Position numbers and translations under genes: made by a program. Positions 8,338-16,410 of a stretch of DNA of 64,000 nt are shown here, piece by piece. Position 1 is the stretch's first letter; each line of letters begins with the position of its first letter. Under the pieces are notes generated by a model. That model saw only the letters and a list, made by a program, of their open reading frames with translations, ran no database searches and was not told the origin of the DNA. Source of the stretch: Streptomyces sp. NBC_00287 (lineage in GTDB: Bacteria > Actinomycetota > Actinomycetes > Streptomycetales > Streptomycetaceae); the NCBI RefSeq assembly GCF_036173105.1, contig NZ_CP108053.1:2418001-2482000 (forward strand), read 5' to 3'.

Positions 8338-9276
8338 ATGCTCCTCGGCACCTGGAACCTGGAGAACCTCTTTCTGCCCGGCGGCCCGTCGGGCCCCAAG
8401 GACAAGGCCGCCTACGAGACCAAACTGGCCGCCCTGGCCGCCGTGATCACGGAGCTCCACCCGACGCTGCTCGGCGTCCAGGAGGTCGGCGATCCGGCGG
8501 CACTGCGGGACCTGGTCGAGATGGTGGGCGGCGACTGGCACACGGCGCTCTCGTCCCATCCCGACGGCCGGGAGATACGGGTCGGGTTCATCAGCAGGGT
8601 GCCGCTGCGGGTGCTGGCCGACACGACGGCGTTCCCGCCGAAGCTGCGGGCGGTCCAGGTGGACGACACGGGCGGGGAGACGCGGGAGGCGGGCCGGGGC
8701 TTCCTGGCGGTGGAGGCGGGGTCCTTGCGCGTAGCGGTCTGCCATCTGAAGTCGAAGCTGCTGACCTATCCCGGGGACCGTTTCCAGCCGCGGGACGAGG
8801 GCGAGCGGGCCCGTTTCGGGGCGTACGCGCTCTACCGGCGGGCGGCGGAGGCGACGGCGCTGCGCGCACTCGCGGACGAGCTGCTGGCGGGCGAGGGCCA
8901 GGAGCGGGACGTGGCGGTCCTCGGCGACCTGAACGACGAGGTCCAGGCGGCCACGACCCAGATCCTGCTGGGCCCGCCCGGCTCGGAGATCGGCACCCCG
9001 GGCTTCGAGAACCCGGACAAGGGTGACGCGGCGCGTCTGTGGAACATCGCGCCCCTGATCCCCGCCGAGCAGCGCTTCTCCCGCATCAATTCCGGCCGAC
9101 GCGAGCTGATCGACCACGTGCTGCTGAGCCACCGCCTGGTCCACCGCGTGACGGAGGCCGGCACGGGCCTGCCCGGCGTGGACGCCCCGCACCTGCCGTC
9201 GATCGGCGCGGATCCGGCGGAACGCCGCGGGGAGCCGGGGTCGGATCACGCACCGGTGTGGGTGCGGGTCAGCTAG
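8338..9276 (+). CDS. Endonuclease/exonuclease/phosphatase family protein
   Basis: 312 residues. The start MLLGTWNLENLF is the family's first metal-binding strand (WNLEN), followed by 'LLGVQEV' (catalytic Glu), 'VAVCHLKSKL', 'VAVLGDLNDE' (D-x-N) and a final 'GSDHAPVWVRV' (SDH). These cover the metal and catalytic residues of the EEP (DNase I-like) fold. Members cleave phosphodiester bonds in nucleic acids or lipid headgroups; the substrate is not evident. No signal peptide is visible, so it is probably cytoplasmic. ATG 8338 is used because it directly precedes the conserved strand and follows GGAAAGGG. The stop overlaps the convergent FUSC gene by eight bases. Confidence 0.9.
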   Translation: MLLGTWNLENLFLPGGPSGPKDKAAYETKLAALAAVITELHPTLLGVQEVGDPAALRDLVEMVGGDWHTALSSHPDGREIRVGFISRVPLRVLADTTAFPPKLRAVQVDDTGGETREAGRGFLAVEAGSLRVAVCHLKSKLLTYPGDRFQPRDEGERARFGAYALYRRAAEATALRALADELLAGEGQERDVAVLGDLNDEVQAATTQILLGPPGSEIGTPGFENPDKGDAARLWNIAPLIPAEQRFSRINSGRRELIDHVLLSHRLVHRVTEAGTGLPGVDAPHLPSIGADPAERRGEPGSDHAPVWVRVS

Positions 9277-11137
9277 CGCGTCGCAGTACGGCGAGCTCAT
9301 CCAGCGCCCCGGCGAGCTGCTGGGCGTACCGGGGTGTGAGCCGGCCCGAGTCGTCGAGGTGGACGGCGCAGGCGGTGGTGGTGTCGACGAGCCGTTCGAG
9401 TGCACCGGCCACCTTTTCCGTGCCCTCCGAGTGCCGGGCGAGCGGCGGGAGTTCGGCGGCGGCGAGGGCGATGGCGGCACGGGCTTCGGCGAGCGTGCGG
9501 TAGGCCTCTCGGCGGAGGGTCCAGCGGGTGGAGCGGGTGTCGGAGCCGCGACTGTCGGAGCCACGGCTCTCGGTCTCGCGGCTGTCGGTCTCGCGCAGCA
9601 CATGCGCGAGATACGCCCGCGCCGCACTCTCCGCAGCCCCCAGCCGTGCCCGCACTCCCCCACCCCGCTGCCCGGGCATCGGCAGATGTCCTACGACGAG
9701 CACGATCGCGCAGGCCAGCAGCGTCTCCCCGATCCGTCCGGCGGAGGCCTGCGGCTCACCGCCCACCATGACCAGCGCCAGGACGAGGAGCGTGACGACG
9801 GCGGTCTGCGCGGCGAAGTGCCGCGTGGCGACGGGAATGAGCGCACCGCAGACGGCGACCAGCACGATGAGCCCCTCCGGCCGGGGCAGCACCGCGGCGA
9901 ACCCGGCGAAGAGCAGGGCCCCGAGCACGGTCCCGGCGGCCCGGCACAGCACCCTGGACACCAGCGGCCCGAGATCGGGCTTGACGAGGAAGACGGCGGT
10001 GGCGGGCAGCCAGTACCAGTGCGTGTGCTGCCCGTACCAGTGGGAGTGGTACAAGGCCTGCGCCACGGCGGAGCTGGCGCCGAAGCAGAGGGCGACCCGA
10101 AGCCCGTACTCCCGCCCTCCGGCACCGAAGACGGTCCGGAGCAGCGACGAGACGGACCGCTGCCGGGTGTGCAGATCGTCCCCGCCCTCGGTCCGGTCGA
10201 AGGCCTCGGCGGCATGCAGCAGGGCGTCGTCCAGGGCACGCAGAGCGGGCGCGCTCCGAGACGGCGCGGGCAGCGGCCCGGTGGGCGTGTTGGCGCGTAC
10301 GGCGGAGGCGAGCCGCCGCGGCCCTTGCGCGGCCCGCTCCGGTACGGCCTCCCCCACCCAGGCGAGCGCGGTGGCCGCCTCGGCGAGGGGAAGCGCGGCG
10401 GCGTACTGCGCATGCAGCCGCCGCTCGGCGGACGAGGAGGCAAACCGCCGCAGCCGGGGCCCGGCGAGGGCGTCCTGAGCATGATCGAGCGCGGCGGTGA
10501 GGGCGACCCGCCGAGCGCCGGCACCGTCGGTCCCCGCGGCGTCGAGCAGGCCGGCGATGGCGTCATAGACAGCCGCGACGGCGTCCCGCTCCCCGTCGAA
10601 CCGGAAGTCACCGACGAAGGACCCGGGACTCGGCAGCACGAGCCGCAGCACCAACAGCCACCCGGCCCCACCCAGAAAGGCGAGCGCCCGCTGCCACCCC
10701 GCCTCCGGCAAGGGCATCCCGGCGCCGATCGCAGAAGCGACGAGCAACTGAGTACCGGCACCGGAGGCGACGGGCCCGACGGCACTGACACTCCCGGCGA
10801 ACAGCCCGACGAGAGTGAGCAGCAGAGTAATCCCGACGGCCCCCAGGCCCTCCCCACCGTAGGTCCCGACCAACAACCCCCCGGCCCCCGCAACCGCAGG
10901 CACCCCCATTCGCCGGACGGCCGCCCGCCGACTGCCGGGCCGGTCATTGATCCCGGCGAGCATGGCGGCGATGGCGGCCACCACCCCGACGGAAGCGTGA
11001 CCGGCAAGAACGGCACCAAGCAGGAGAACGCCCGCCGACAGCCCACCCCGCACCACGGCACTCCACGGAACGGGCCCTCGCTGAGCGCGAAGAGCATGAG
11101 CAAGCCAGGGCGGCAGTACGAACGCGGGGCGCGACAC
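9269..11137 (-). CDS. FUSC family membrane protein (aromatic-acid exporter-like)
   Basis: 622 residues with two hydrophobic blocks, about residues 30-170 and 345-480, each with several transmembrane helices, separated and followed by soluble segments. This duplicated layout is typical of FUSC/YccC-type proteins, related to fusaric-acid and p-hydroxybenzoate efflux pumps. 'HWYGQHTHWYWLPATAVFLVKPD' style residues at the start of the second block fit the family. No periplasmic adaptor is expected or seen. The C-terminal cytoplasmic part contains a five-residue repeat. GTG 11137 is the start; a 146-bp upstream gap separates it from the next gene. Substrate and regulation are unknown. Confidence 0.88.
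   Translation of the reverse strand: MSRPAFVLPPWLAHALRAQRGPVPWSAVVRGGLSAGVLLLGAVLAGHASVGVVAAIAAMLAGINDRPGSRRAAVRRMGVPAVAGAGGLLVGTYGGEGLGAVGITLLLTLVGLFAGSVSAVGPVASGAGTQLLVASAIGAGMPLPEAGWQRALAFLGGAGWLLVLRLVLPSPGSFVGDFRFDGERDAVAAVYDAIAGLLDAAGTDGAGARRVALTAALDHAQDALAGPRLRRFASSSAERRLHAQYAAALPLAEAATALAWVGEAVPERAAQGPRRLASAVRANTPTGPLPAPSRSAPALRALDDALLHAAEAFDRTEGGDDLHTRQRSVSSLLRTVFGAGGREYGLRVALCFGASSAVAQALYHSHWYGQHTHWYWLPATAVFLVKPDLGPLVSRVLCRAAGTVLGALLFAGFAAVLPRPEGLIVLVAVCGALIPVATRHFAAQTAVVTLLVLALVMVGGEPQASAGRIGETLLACAIVLVVGHLPMPGQRGGGVRARLGAAESAARAYLAHVLRETDSRETESRGSDSRGSDTRSTRWTLRREAYRTLAEARAAIALAAAELPPLARHSEGTEKVAGALERLVDTTTACAVHLDDSGRLTPRYAQQLAGALDELAVLRRAS
9531..9596. repeat. 15-bp tandem repeat coding for pentapeptides in the FUSC gene
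   Basis: On the minus strand this stretch encodes ETDSR-ETESR-GSDSR-GSDTR-STR, four and a half copies of a five-residue unit with alternating acidic/Ser and Arg positions. The DNA units are visibly related (GTCGGAGCC/GTCGGTCTC followed by GCG or ACG). It lies in the soluble C-terminal region and is a likely site of copy-number variation between strains. Confidence 0.75.
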
Positions 11138-11283
11138 GGGGCTCCTGTCGGAACGAGGGCGGGGTATGCCTTCGGGCGACGGTGGCCGGGCTTCGGGGTG
11201 GGTTCGACCGTAGATCGCGAACTTGGAGATTGCGGAACGGGCGTATTACCCCCGCGTGACAATGCTTGGTAACGCCACGTTCT

Positions 11284-12054
11284 TTATGAACGCAATGATG
11301 TCGCGGCCTCCATCGCCCGCTCGAACAGCCGCCCCGCTTCGGCAGCCACCCGGCTCAACGGCTCACGCCCCGCTGCCAAGACCCCGATGACGTCGTCGAC
11401 GCCCCGCAGCCCCGCGCGCTCCAACAGCCGCTTCTCGTTGGTCACCCACTCCCCGCGCGCCGCCAGCACCGCGTGTCCGGTCTGCGCGGCGGCGGTGGCG
11501 ACGGCACCCGCGAGCTCGGTACGACGGCCCGCCCCGACATGGTTGGCCTCGGCGTAGGCGAGCGTGGCCCGGGCGGTGCCGTACCAGCGCTCGCTCGCCG
11601 TGGGCCGGAGCTTTTCCGGGTACTCGCTCGGCTGGGGCAGCTCCCCCCGTAGCACCCGGTTGATCGCCAGTTCCGCGACCACCAAGTAACTCGGGATCCC
11701 GGCCAGATGGAACAGCAGTGGCTCCACCCGGAAGCGCCCCTGTTCCGCCTCCGCGAGTTCATGTTCGACTACGTCGAGATCGCGGTAGTGGACGTCCACT
11801 CGGTGGCCGTCGATCGTCAGCCAGGCGCCTCCGTTGAAGACGCCGCCGCCCCAGTCGCCGATCTCGGAGACCTCCCCGTCCCAGCCCACCGCGCGCAGGT
11901 CGGCCGGGGCGAAGGGGCCTCGGTAGTAGATCGCCAAGTCCCAGTCGCTGTCCGGTCGTTCCGTGCCCTGAGCGCGGGAGCCGCCGAGGGCTACCGCGTG
12001 CACCGTGGGGAGGGCGGCCAGGCGGTCAGCCGTCGATTCGAGAAAGTCGGGCAT
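11284..12054 (-). CDS. Nucleotidyltransferase-domain protein
   Basis: 256 residues. The N-terminal nucleotidyltransferase motif is clear: 'AVALGGSRAQGTERPDSDWDLAIYY' gives G-G-S and D-x-D, and a third Asp is present in 'HRVDVHYRDLD'. The C-terminal half is helical and resembles the substrate-binding part of kanamycin-nucleotidyltransferase-like proteins. It could transfer a nucleotide to a small molecule or RNA, or act on another protein; context does not say. It follows a short hypothetical gene by five bp and its ribosome site GGGAGG lies over that gene's stop, so the two form an operon. It is cytoplasmic. Confidence 0.88.
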   Translation of the reverse strand: MPDFLESTADRLAALPTVHAVALGGSRAQGTERPDSDWDLAIYYRGPFAPADLRAVGWDGEVSEIGDWGGGVFNGGAWLTIDGHRVDVHYRDLDVVEHELAEAEQGRFRVEPLLFHLAGIPSYLVVAELAINRVLRGELPQPSEYPEKLRPTASERWYGTARATLAYAEANHVGAGRRTELAGAVATAAAQTGHAVLAARGEWVTNEKRLLERAGLRGVDDVIGVLAAGREPLSRVAAEAGRLFERAMEAATSLRS

Positions 12055-12059
12055 GTCGC

Positions 12060-12437
12060 TCAGGCCTCCCAGAGGTCGCGGTGGCGGTGCCGGGTCGGTG
12101 GGTGGTCCAGGGTTTCGGCCGCTGTGGCAAGGGGGGCGGCTGCCCGTAGGTGCTTGAGGGCCGTTGTACGGAAGGACCGGAGCGCCGCTCTCGCCATCGA
12201 CTCGTACTGGCTCGTCCAGCGGTTGCCCAGGCCCCGGGGGTATGTGTACGCGGCGAAGCTCGGTGTCACCGGCTTCGGTCGGGGGCGACGGCCCTCGCGC
12301 GCGGCCTTCGACAACTCCTCGTGCGAATAACGGAGTTCAGCGAGAAAGTGGGCCGTGCAGGGGCCCGCCGTGCCGTGCGGCCAGTAGGGCGGGCCGGTGC
12401 GGTGGCGGTTCGGGACGTGGTGGACGGTGCGTGACAT
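12060..12437 (-). CDS. Conserved hypothetical protein upstream of the nucleotidyltransferase
   Basis: 125 residues, starting MSRTVHHVPNRHRT; a longer reading to 12470 is open but adds an unlikely N-terminus. The protein is basic and rich in His and Arg (RTVHHVPNRHR, PPTRHRHRDLWEA), which suggests nucleic-acid contact, but I recognise no domain. It is separated from the nucleotidyltransferase start by five bp, so the two are likely co-expressed. Confidence 0.7.
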   Translation of the reverse strand: MSRTVHHVPNRHRTGPPYWPHGTAGPCTAHFLAELRYSHEELSKAAREGRRPRPKPVTPSFAAYTYPRGLGNRWTSQYESMARAALRSFRTTALKHLRAAAPLATAAETLDHPPTRHRHRDLWEA

Positions 12438-12577
12438 GGCTGGGATACAGGCTTGCGGGACAAGGCACACGTGTCGAATGGTTATCCGTCGGAACGGAAA
12501 ATCGGATGCGGTGCCGGTTCCCGCCCCCGAAGATCGGTGGGTTGTCCGCCGTTCGCCGTATCGCCCCGGGAGCCGCC

Positions 12578-12988
12578 GTGATCAAGCGCGTCACCAACCC
12601 CGCCCTCTTCCCTCCCCCGACCTACTCCCACGCCTCCGTCGTCGAGGCCGGTACCAGGCTCGCCTTCCTCGCCGGTTCCGTACCGCTCGACGCCGAGGGG
12701 AAGATCGTCGGCGAGGGGGATCCCGTACGGCAGGCCCAGCAGGTGATCGCCAATCTCGAAGAGCAACTGAAAGCCGTCGGGAGCGACTTGGCGCACGTAC
12801 TGTCCACCGACGTGTACGTCGTCAGCAGCGAGACCTCCGTACTGTCCTCCGTATGGGAGGTCGTCGAGGCGTCCGGCCTCAGCACCGGGCCGCACTCCTC
12901 CACCCTCATCGGCGTCGCCTGCCTCGGCTATACCGGGCAGCTGGTGGAGATCACGGCCACGGCGGTCGTACCGGAGGAAGCCCGGTGA
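12578..12988 (+). CDS. RidA/YjgF family protein
   Basis: 136 residues, the usual size for the Rid family. Recognisable parts are 'SHASVVEAGTRLAFLAGSVPLD', 'GDPVRQAQQVIANLEEQLKAVGSDLAHVLSTDVYV' and 'TLIGVACLGYTGQLVEITATAVV'. RidA proteins hydrolyse reactive enamine/imine intermediates from PLP enzymes. The C-terminal motif here differs from the classical RidA 'R-x-x-V-xxxxLP-xxxxVEI' (the catalytic Arg position reads Ile-Gly-Val), so it may belong to another Rid subfamily. GTG 12578 follows a GGGAG ribosome site. It overlaps the next gene by GTGA and is co-translated with an acetyltransferase. Confidence 0.88.
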   Translation: MIKRVTNPALFPPPTYSHASVVEAGTRLAFLAGSVPLDAEGKIVGEGDPVRQAQQVIANLEEQLKAVGSDLAHVLSTDVYVVSSETSVLSSVWEVVEASGLSTGPHSSTLIGVACLGYTGQLVEITATAVVPEEAR

Positions 12989-13428
12989 TCACCCTGCGCA
13001 GAGCCACTGCCCACGACGCCCGCGCCGTCGCCGACGTCTGGCTGCGCTCCTTCAACGCCGCGCTGCCGACCGTCGTACGACCGCGCTCGGACGACGAAGT
13101 CCGCGACTACTTCCGCGAGTTCGTCGTCCCCCGCCAGGACACGTGGGTGGCTGACGCCGACGGCGCACTCGTCGGCGTCATGGTTCTCCACGGCGAGCTG
13201 CTCTCCCAGCTCTACCTCGAACCCGACTGGCGCGGCCGCGGCCTCGGCGACCGGTTCGTCCAACTCGCCAAGGAGCGCAGCCCGCAGGGGCTGAACCTGT
13301 GGACCTTCCAGATCAACAAGCCCGCCCACCGCTTCTACGAACGCCACGGCTTCGTCGCCGTCGAGTACACCGACGGCAGCGACAACGAGGAGCGCGAGCC
13401 GGACGTCCGGTATGTGTGGAAGCCATAG
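12985..13428 (+). CDS. GNAT family N-acetyltransferase
   Basis: 147 residues, a single GNAT domain. It begins VITLRRATAHDARAVADVW, has the acetyl-CoA loop 'LYLEPDWRGRGLGDRFVQLA' (motif A, R/Q-x-x-G-x-G/A) and ends with the family's 'NKPAHRFYERHGFVAVEY'. It should acetylate an amine of a small molecule or protein; no substrate can be named. The GTG start overlaps the stop of the Rid-family gene. Its TAG is followed at once by the stop of the convergent racemase-fold gene (TAGCTA across 13426-13431). Confidence 0.92.
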   Translation: MITLRRATAHDARAVADVWLRSFNAALPTVVRPRSDDEVRDYFREFVVPRQDTWVADADGALVGVMVLHGELLSQLYLEPDWRGRGLGDRFVQLAKERSPQGLNLWTFQINKPAHRFYERHGFVAVEYTDGSDNEEREPDVRYVWKP

Positions 13429-14139
13429 CTACGACCGCCCCCACTCCCTCCTCTTCCGCAGCGGCCTCCCGTACGCCCCCACCCTGCTCGTCCTCAACCC
13501 CAACCCCACCAGCGACTCCGCCAGCCGCACCCCCGCCCCCACCCCGTCCACCACCGGCACCCCCAGCTTCTCCCCCACCGCCCGCTGCAGCCCCGTCATC
13601 CCCGCACACCCCAGCACCAGCACCTCGGCCCCCGCCTCCCGCACCCGCTCGGCCGCCGCGAGAAACGCCGCCTCCGTGCGCTCTGCGTCCCCCAACTCCA
13701 GGACCCCCAGCCCGGTCCCGACCACGCCCACACAGTTCCGCCCCACGCCCGCCAGCTCCAGGCTGTCCTCGATCTGGCCGCACGACCGCTCCAGCGTGGT
13801 GACCACCCCGTACCGCCGCCCCAGCAGACACGCCAGATGCGCCGCCGCCTCGGTGATGTCCACGACGGGGACGTCGACCAACTCCCGCACGCCTTCCCGC
13901 CCGTGCTCACCGAACCCGGCCATGACCACGGCGTCGTAAGGGCCCTCGTACGTCCGCAGCGCGTCCAGGACCGCCGCCGCCGACAGGTAGCTGTCCAGCC
14001 AGCCCTCCGCCGACTCCGGTCCCCAGGACGGGGTCAGTCCGGTCACGGTGGTGCCCGGGCCTGCGGCGGCCCGGGCACCTCGTACGATCTCCTCGGTCAT
14101 CTCCTGCGTGGTGTTGCAGTTGGTGACGACGATCCGCAC
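13429..14139 (-). CDS. Asp/Glu/hydantoin racemase superfamily protein
   Basis: 236 residues from GTG 14139; the family start 'VRIVVTNCNTTQEMTEEI' supports this choice. The fold is that of hydantoin/allantoin racemases, which use two cysteines. The second, in 'VLVLGCAGMTGL', is present. The first, normally Ala-Cys-x-Gly-Asp-Pro-Gly, reads A-G-F-G-E-H-G, so Cys is replaced by Gly. Arylmalonate decarboxylase in the same superfamily also has Gly there. The enzyme may thus catalyse decarboxylation, isomerisation or one-sided proton transfer rather than racemisation. It starts four bp after an NCS1 permease gene and is surely co-transcribed with it. Confidence 0.88.
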   Translation of the reverse strand: MRIVVTNCNTTQEMTEEIVRGARAAAGPGTTVTGLTPSWGPESAEGWLDSYLSAAAVLDALRTYEGPYDAVVMAGFGEHGREGVRELVDVPVVDITEAAAHLACLLGRRYGVVTTLERSCGQIEDSLELAGVGRNCVGVVGTGLGVLELGDAERTEAAFLAAAERVREAGAEVLVLGCAGMTGLQRAVGEKLGVPVVDGVGAGVRLAESLVGLGLRTSRVGAYGRPLRKRREWGRS

Positions 14140-14143
14140 CCGC

Positions 14144-15595
14144 TCAGCCCTCCACCCGCGCCCGCTCATCGCGGCACAGCACCAGATACAGTCCCGCCGC
14201 CAGCGCCGTACCGATGAACCACGAGTACGGCGCCACATCGCTGAACGTCTTCACCAGCGCCAGCACCGCCGCGACCCCCGCGGCCGGCAGGAACGCCCAC
14301 AGCGCCTTGGGGTTGACGCCCTTGCGGTAGTAGTAGCGGGAGCCGGGCTCGGCGGAGAACAGCGCGTCCACGTCCACGCGGCCACGCTTGACCAGGTAGT
14401 AGTCGACCATGATCACGCCGAACAGCGGGCCCAGGAAGGCGCCGAGGCCGCCCAGGAAGTAGTTCACGACCGTCGGGTTCGAGAAGAGGTTCCAGGGGGT
14501 CACGAGCAGCGCCGCGACCGTGCTGATCAGGCCGCCGACCTTGAAGGTGATCTTCTGGGGCCAGACGTTGGCCAGGTCGTACGCCGGTGAGACGAAGTTG
14601 GCGACGATGTTGACGCCCATCGTGGCAATGGCGAAGGTCAGGGCCGCCAGCACCAGCACCCAGGTGTTGCCCACCTTCGCCACCAGCTCCGCCGGATCCG
14701 TGATCGCCTCGCCGAACACCTCCAGCGAACCGGCCGTCACGATCACCGAAACCACCACGAACGCCGTGGAGTTGATGGGCAGGCCCCAGAAATTGCCGCG
14801 CCGGACGGTGCGGTAGTCCGGTGAGAAGCGGGAGAAGTCGCAGAAGTTGAGCATCAGCGTGCCGTACGTGGCGAGGATCAGGCCGATCGCGCCGAACCAC
14901 TGCCGCCACTGCTCGCCGACGGAGACCGGGTGCGGGGTGGTGGTGAGGGAGATGGTCCAGCCGGCCTTCCACAACACCCATACCGCCAGCGCGATCATCA
15001 CCAGCCAGATCGCGGGACCGCAGAAGTCCTGGAACTTCCGTACGGACTCCATCCCCTGACTGATGATCAGCGCCTGGATCAGCCAGAGGGAGACGAAGGA
15101 GACCCAGCCGAGCGCGTCCAGGCCGAGGAAGGAGCTGTGGGTCCAGGACTCCAGGCCCGGCCAGGCGGCGAGCAGCATGACGTTGACCGCGACCGACGCG
15201 AGGTAGGTCTGGATGCCGTACCACATGATGGCGATCACGGCCCTGATCAGCGCCGGGATGTTGGCGCCCCAGACGCCGAAGCTGATCCGGCTGACGACGG
15301 GGAAGGGCACGCCGTGGCGCTGGCCGATCTTCCCCATCCAGTTCATGCCGACGTAGATGAGCACGAAGCCGACGAGCAGGGACGTGAAGACCTGCCATAC
15401 ATTCATGCCGAGGACCAACAGGCCTGCGGCGAAGGTGTAGTTGCCCAGGTTGTGGACGTCCGACATCCACAGGGCGAAGAGGTCGAAGACCTTCCAGTTG
15501 CGCTTGCCCGCGGGGGCGAGGTCTTCGTTGGTGAGCCGGGGATCGGGGACGAACGCTGCTGTGCCGGTGGCTTCGGCACGGTCGGCGAGGGACAC
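14144..15595 (-). CDS. NCS1 family nucleobase/hydantoin/allantoin permease
   Basis: 483 residues with about 12 hydrophobic segments, the standard NCS1 size. The N-terminus 'DPRLTNEDLAPAGKRNWKVFDLFALWMSDVHNLGNYTFAAGLL' and 'NWMGKIGQRHGVPFPVVSRISFGVWGANIPALIRA' are family hallmarks. These proteins import purines, pyrimidines, allantoin or hydantoins with Na+ or H+ across the cytoplasmic membrane. The start GTG 15595 has GGAGG five bases upstream. A racemase-fold enzyme follows in the operon, which favours a hydantoin- or allantoin-like substrate. A perfect palindrome 43 bp upstream of the start, next to a divergent GntR gene, is the probable operator. Confidence 0.94.
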   Translation of the reverse strand: MSLADRAEATGTAAFVPDPRLTNEDLAPAGKRNWKVFDLFALWMSDVHNLGNYTFAAGLLVLGMNVWQVFTSLLVGFVLIYVGMNWMGKIGQRHGVPFPVVSRISFGVWGANIPALIRAVIAIMWYGIQTYLASVAVNVMLLAAWPGLESWTHSSFLGLDALGWVSFVSLWLIQALIISQGMESVRKFQDFCGPAIWLVMIALAVWVLWKAGWTISLTTTPHPVSVGEQWRQWFGAIGLILATYGTLMLNFCDFSRFSPDYRTVRRGNFWGLPINSTAFVVVSVIVTAGSLEVFGEAITDPAELVAKVGNTWVLVLAALTFAIATMGVNIVANFVSPAYDLANVWPQKITFKVGGLISTVAALLVTPWNLFSNPTVVNYFLGGLGAFLGPLFGVIMVDYYLVKRGRVDVDALFSAEPGSRYYYRKGVNPKALWAFLPAAGVAAVLALVKTFSDVAPYSWFIGTALAAGLYLVLCRDERARVEG

Positions 15596-15637
15596 GGGGC
15601 CTCCAGGAAGGGGGACGGAGGACTGCTTTGCAAGCGT

Positions 15638-15653
15638 GTTTGGTATACCAAAC
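15638..15653. promoter_or_regulatory. Perfect 16-bp palindrome, candidate GntR operator
   Basis: GTTTGGTATACCAAAC is its own reverse complement. The core TGGT-AT-ACCA fits the T-G-G-T-N-A-C-C-A style sites bound by FadR-subfamily GntR regulators. It lies between the NCS1 permease operon and the divergent GntR gene. Read on the minus strand, TTGACG lies about 18 bp before TTTGGT, so the palindrome may cover the -10 region of the permease promoter, which would suit repression. Confidence 0.78.
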
Positions 15654-15744
15654 TGCTGACATGGTCCCTCCGTCAACCGTTCCGACAGATATCCCTGCTG
15701 TTAACGCTCCGTAAAAGACCCCCGGAGTCGGCGAAGATGGGCCC

Positions 15745-16410
15745 ATGACGAAGATCGAACCCCTCGGCGCGGTACGCGAACGCGTCCTTGCCACGCTGCG
15801 GCAGGAGATCATCGCGGGTCGGCTACGGCCCGGCGACCGGCTGGTGGAGCGCGAGCTTGCCGAGCGGTTCGGGGTGTCCAGGGTGCCGGTCCGGGAGGCG
15901 ATCCGGGCCCTGGTCGCCGAGGGCTTCGTCCTCTTCGAGTCCGCGCGCCGCACGGTCGTACGCCGGCTGACCCCGACCGACGTCAAGGAACTCTTCGAGC
16001 TGCGCGAGGCGTTGGAGGTGTACGCGGCGGGCCTGGCCGCGGACCGGGCCACCCCGGAGGCCCTGGCCGAGTTGCGGAAGCTGCTGGAGAGCGCTGCCGC
16101 CGCCACCGAGGCCGGGGACGCCGAGACGATCACCGACGTCAACACCCGTTTCCACGACCGCATCCTCGCCCTGGCCGGCAACAGCCTGCTGATCTCGATC
16201 ATGGAACCGGTCGACGGCCGCCTGCGCTGGCTCACCCGGCGCAACGAGGAATGGCCGCAACTCCTCACCGAACACCGCGAGTTGTACGAGGCCATCGCCT
16301 CCGGCGACCCGGACCGCGCCCGGGCGCACGCGCTGAGCCACGTTCGGGCCAACTACGAGTCGACGGTCCGGCATCTGTTCGGCGAGGACACCGAGAGCCC
16401 CGCCTCCTGA
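15745..16410 (+). CDS. GntR-family regulator, FadR/FCD subfamily
   Basis: 221 residues. The winged helix-turn-helix occupies about residues 8-72 (VRERVLATLRQEIIAGRLRPGDRLVERELAERFGVSRVPVREAIRAL), followed by an all-helical FCD effector domain ('LFELREALEVYAAGLAA', 'DVNTRFHDRILALAGN', 'EHRELYEAIASGDPDRARAHALSHV') with the Asp and His residues that bind metal in the family. It probably senses the compound handled by the divergent permease and racemase-fold enzyme and represses them through the palindrome at 15638-15653. Its 3' end overlaps the convergent uracil-DNA glycosylase gene by 58 bp. Confidence 0.93.
   Translation: MTKIEPLGAVRERVLATLRQEIIAGRLRPGDRLVERELAERFGVSRVPVREAIRALVAEGFVLFESARRTVVRRLTPTDVKELFELREALEVYAAGLAADRATPEALAELRKLLESAAAATEAGDAETITDVNTRFHDRILALAGNSLLISIMEPVDGRLRWLTRRNEEWPQLLTEHRELYEAIASGDPDRARAHALSHVRANYESTVRHLFGEDTESPAS

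Noticed and set aside
7144..9663. 839-codon minus-strand frame across the deaminase and EEP genes
   Set aside because: It crosses two well-supported genes in other frames and is of low complexity.
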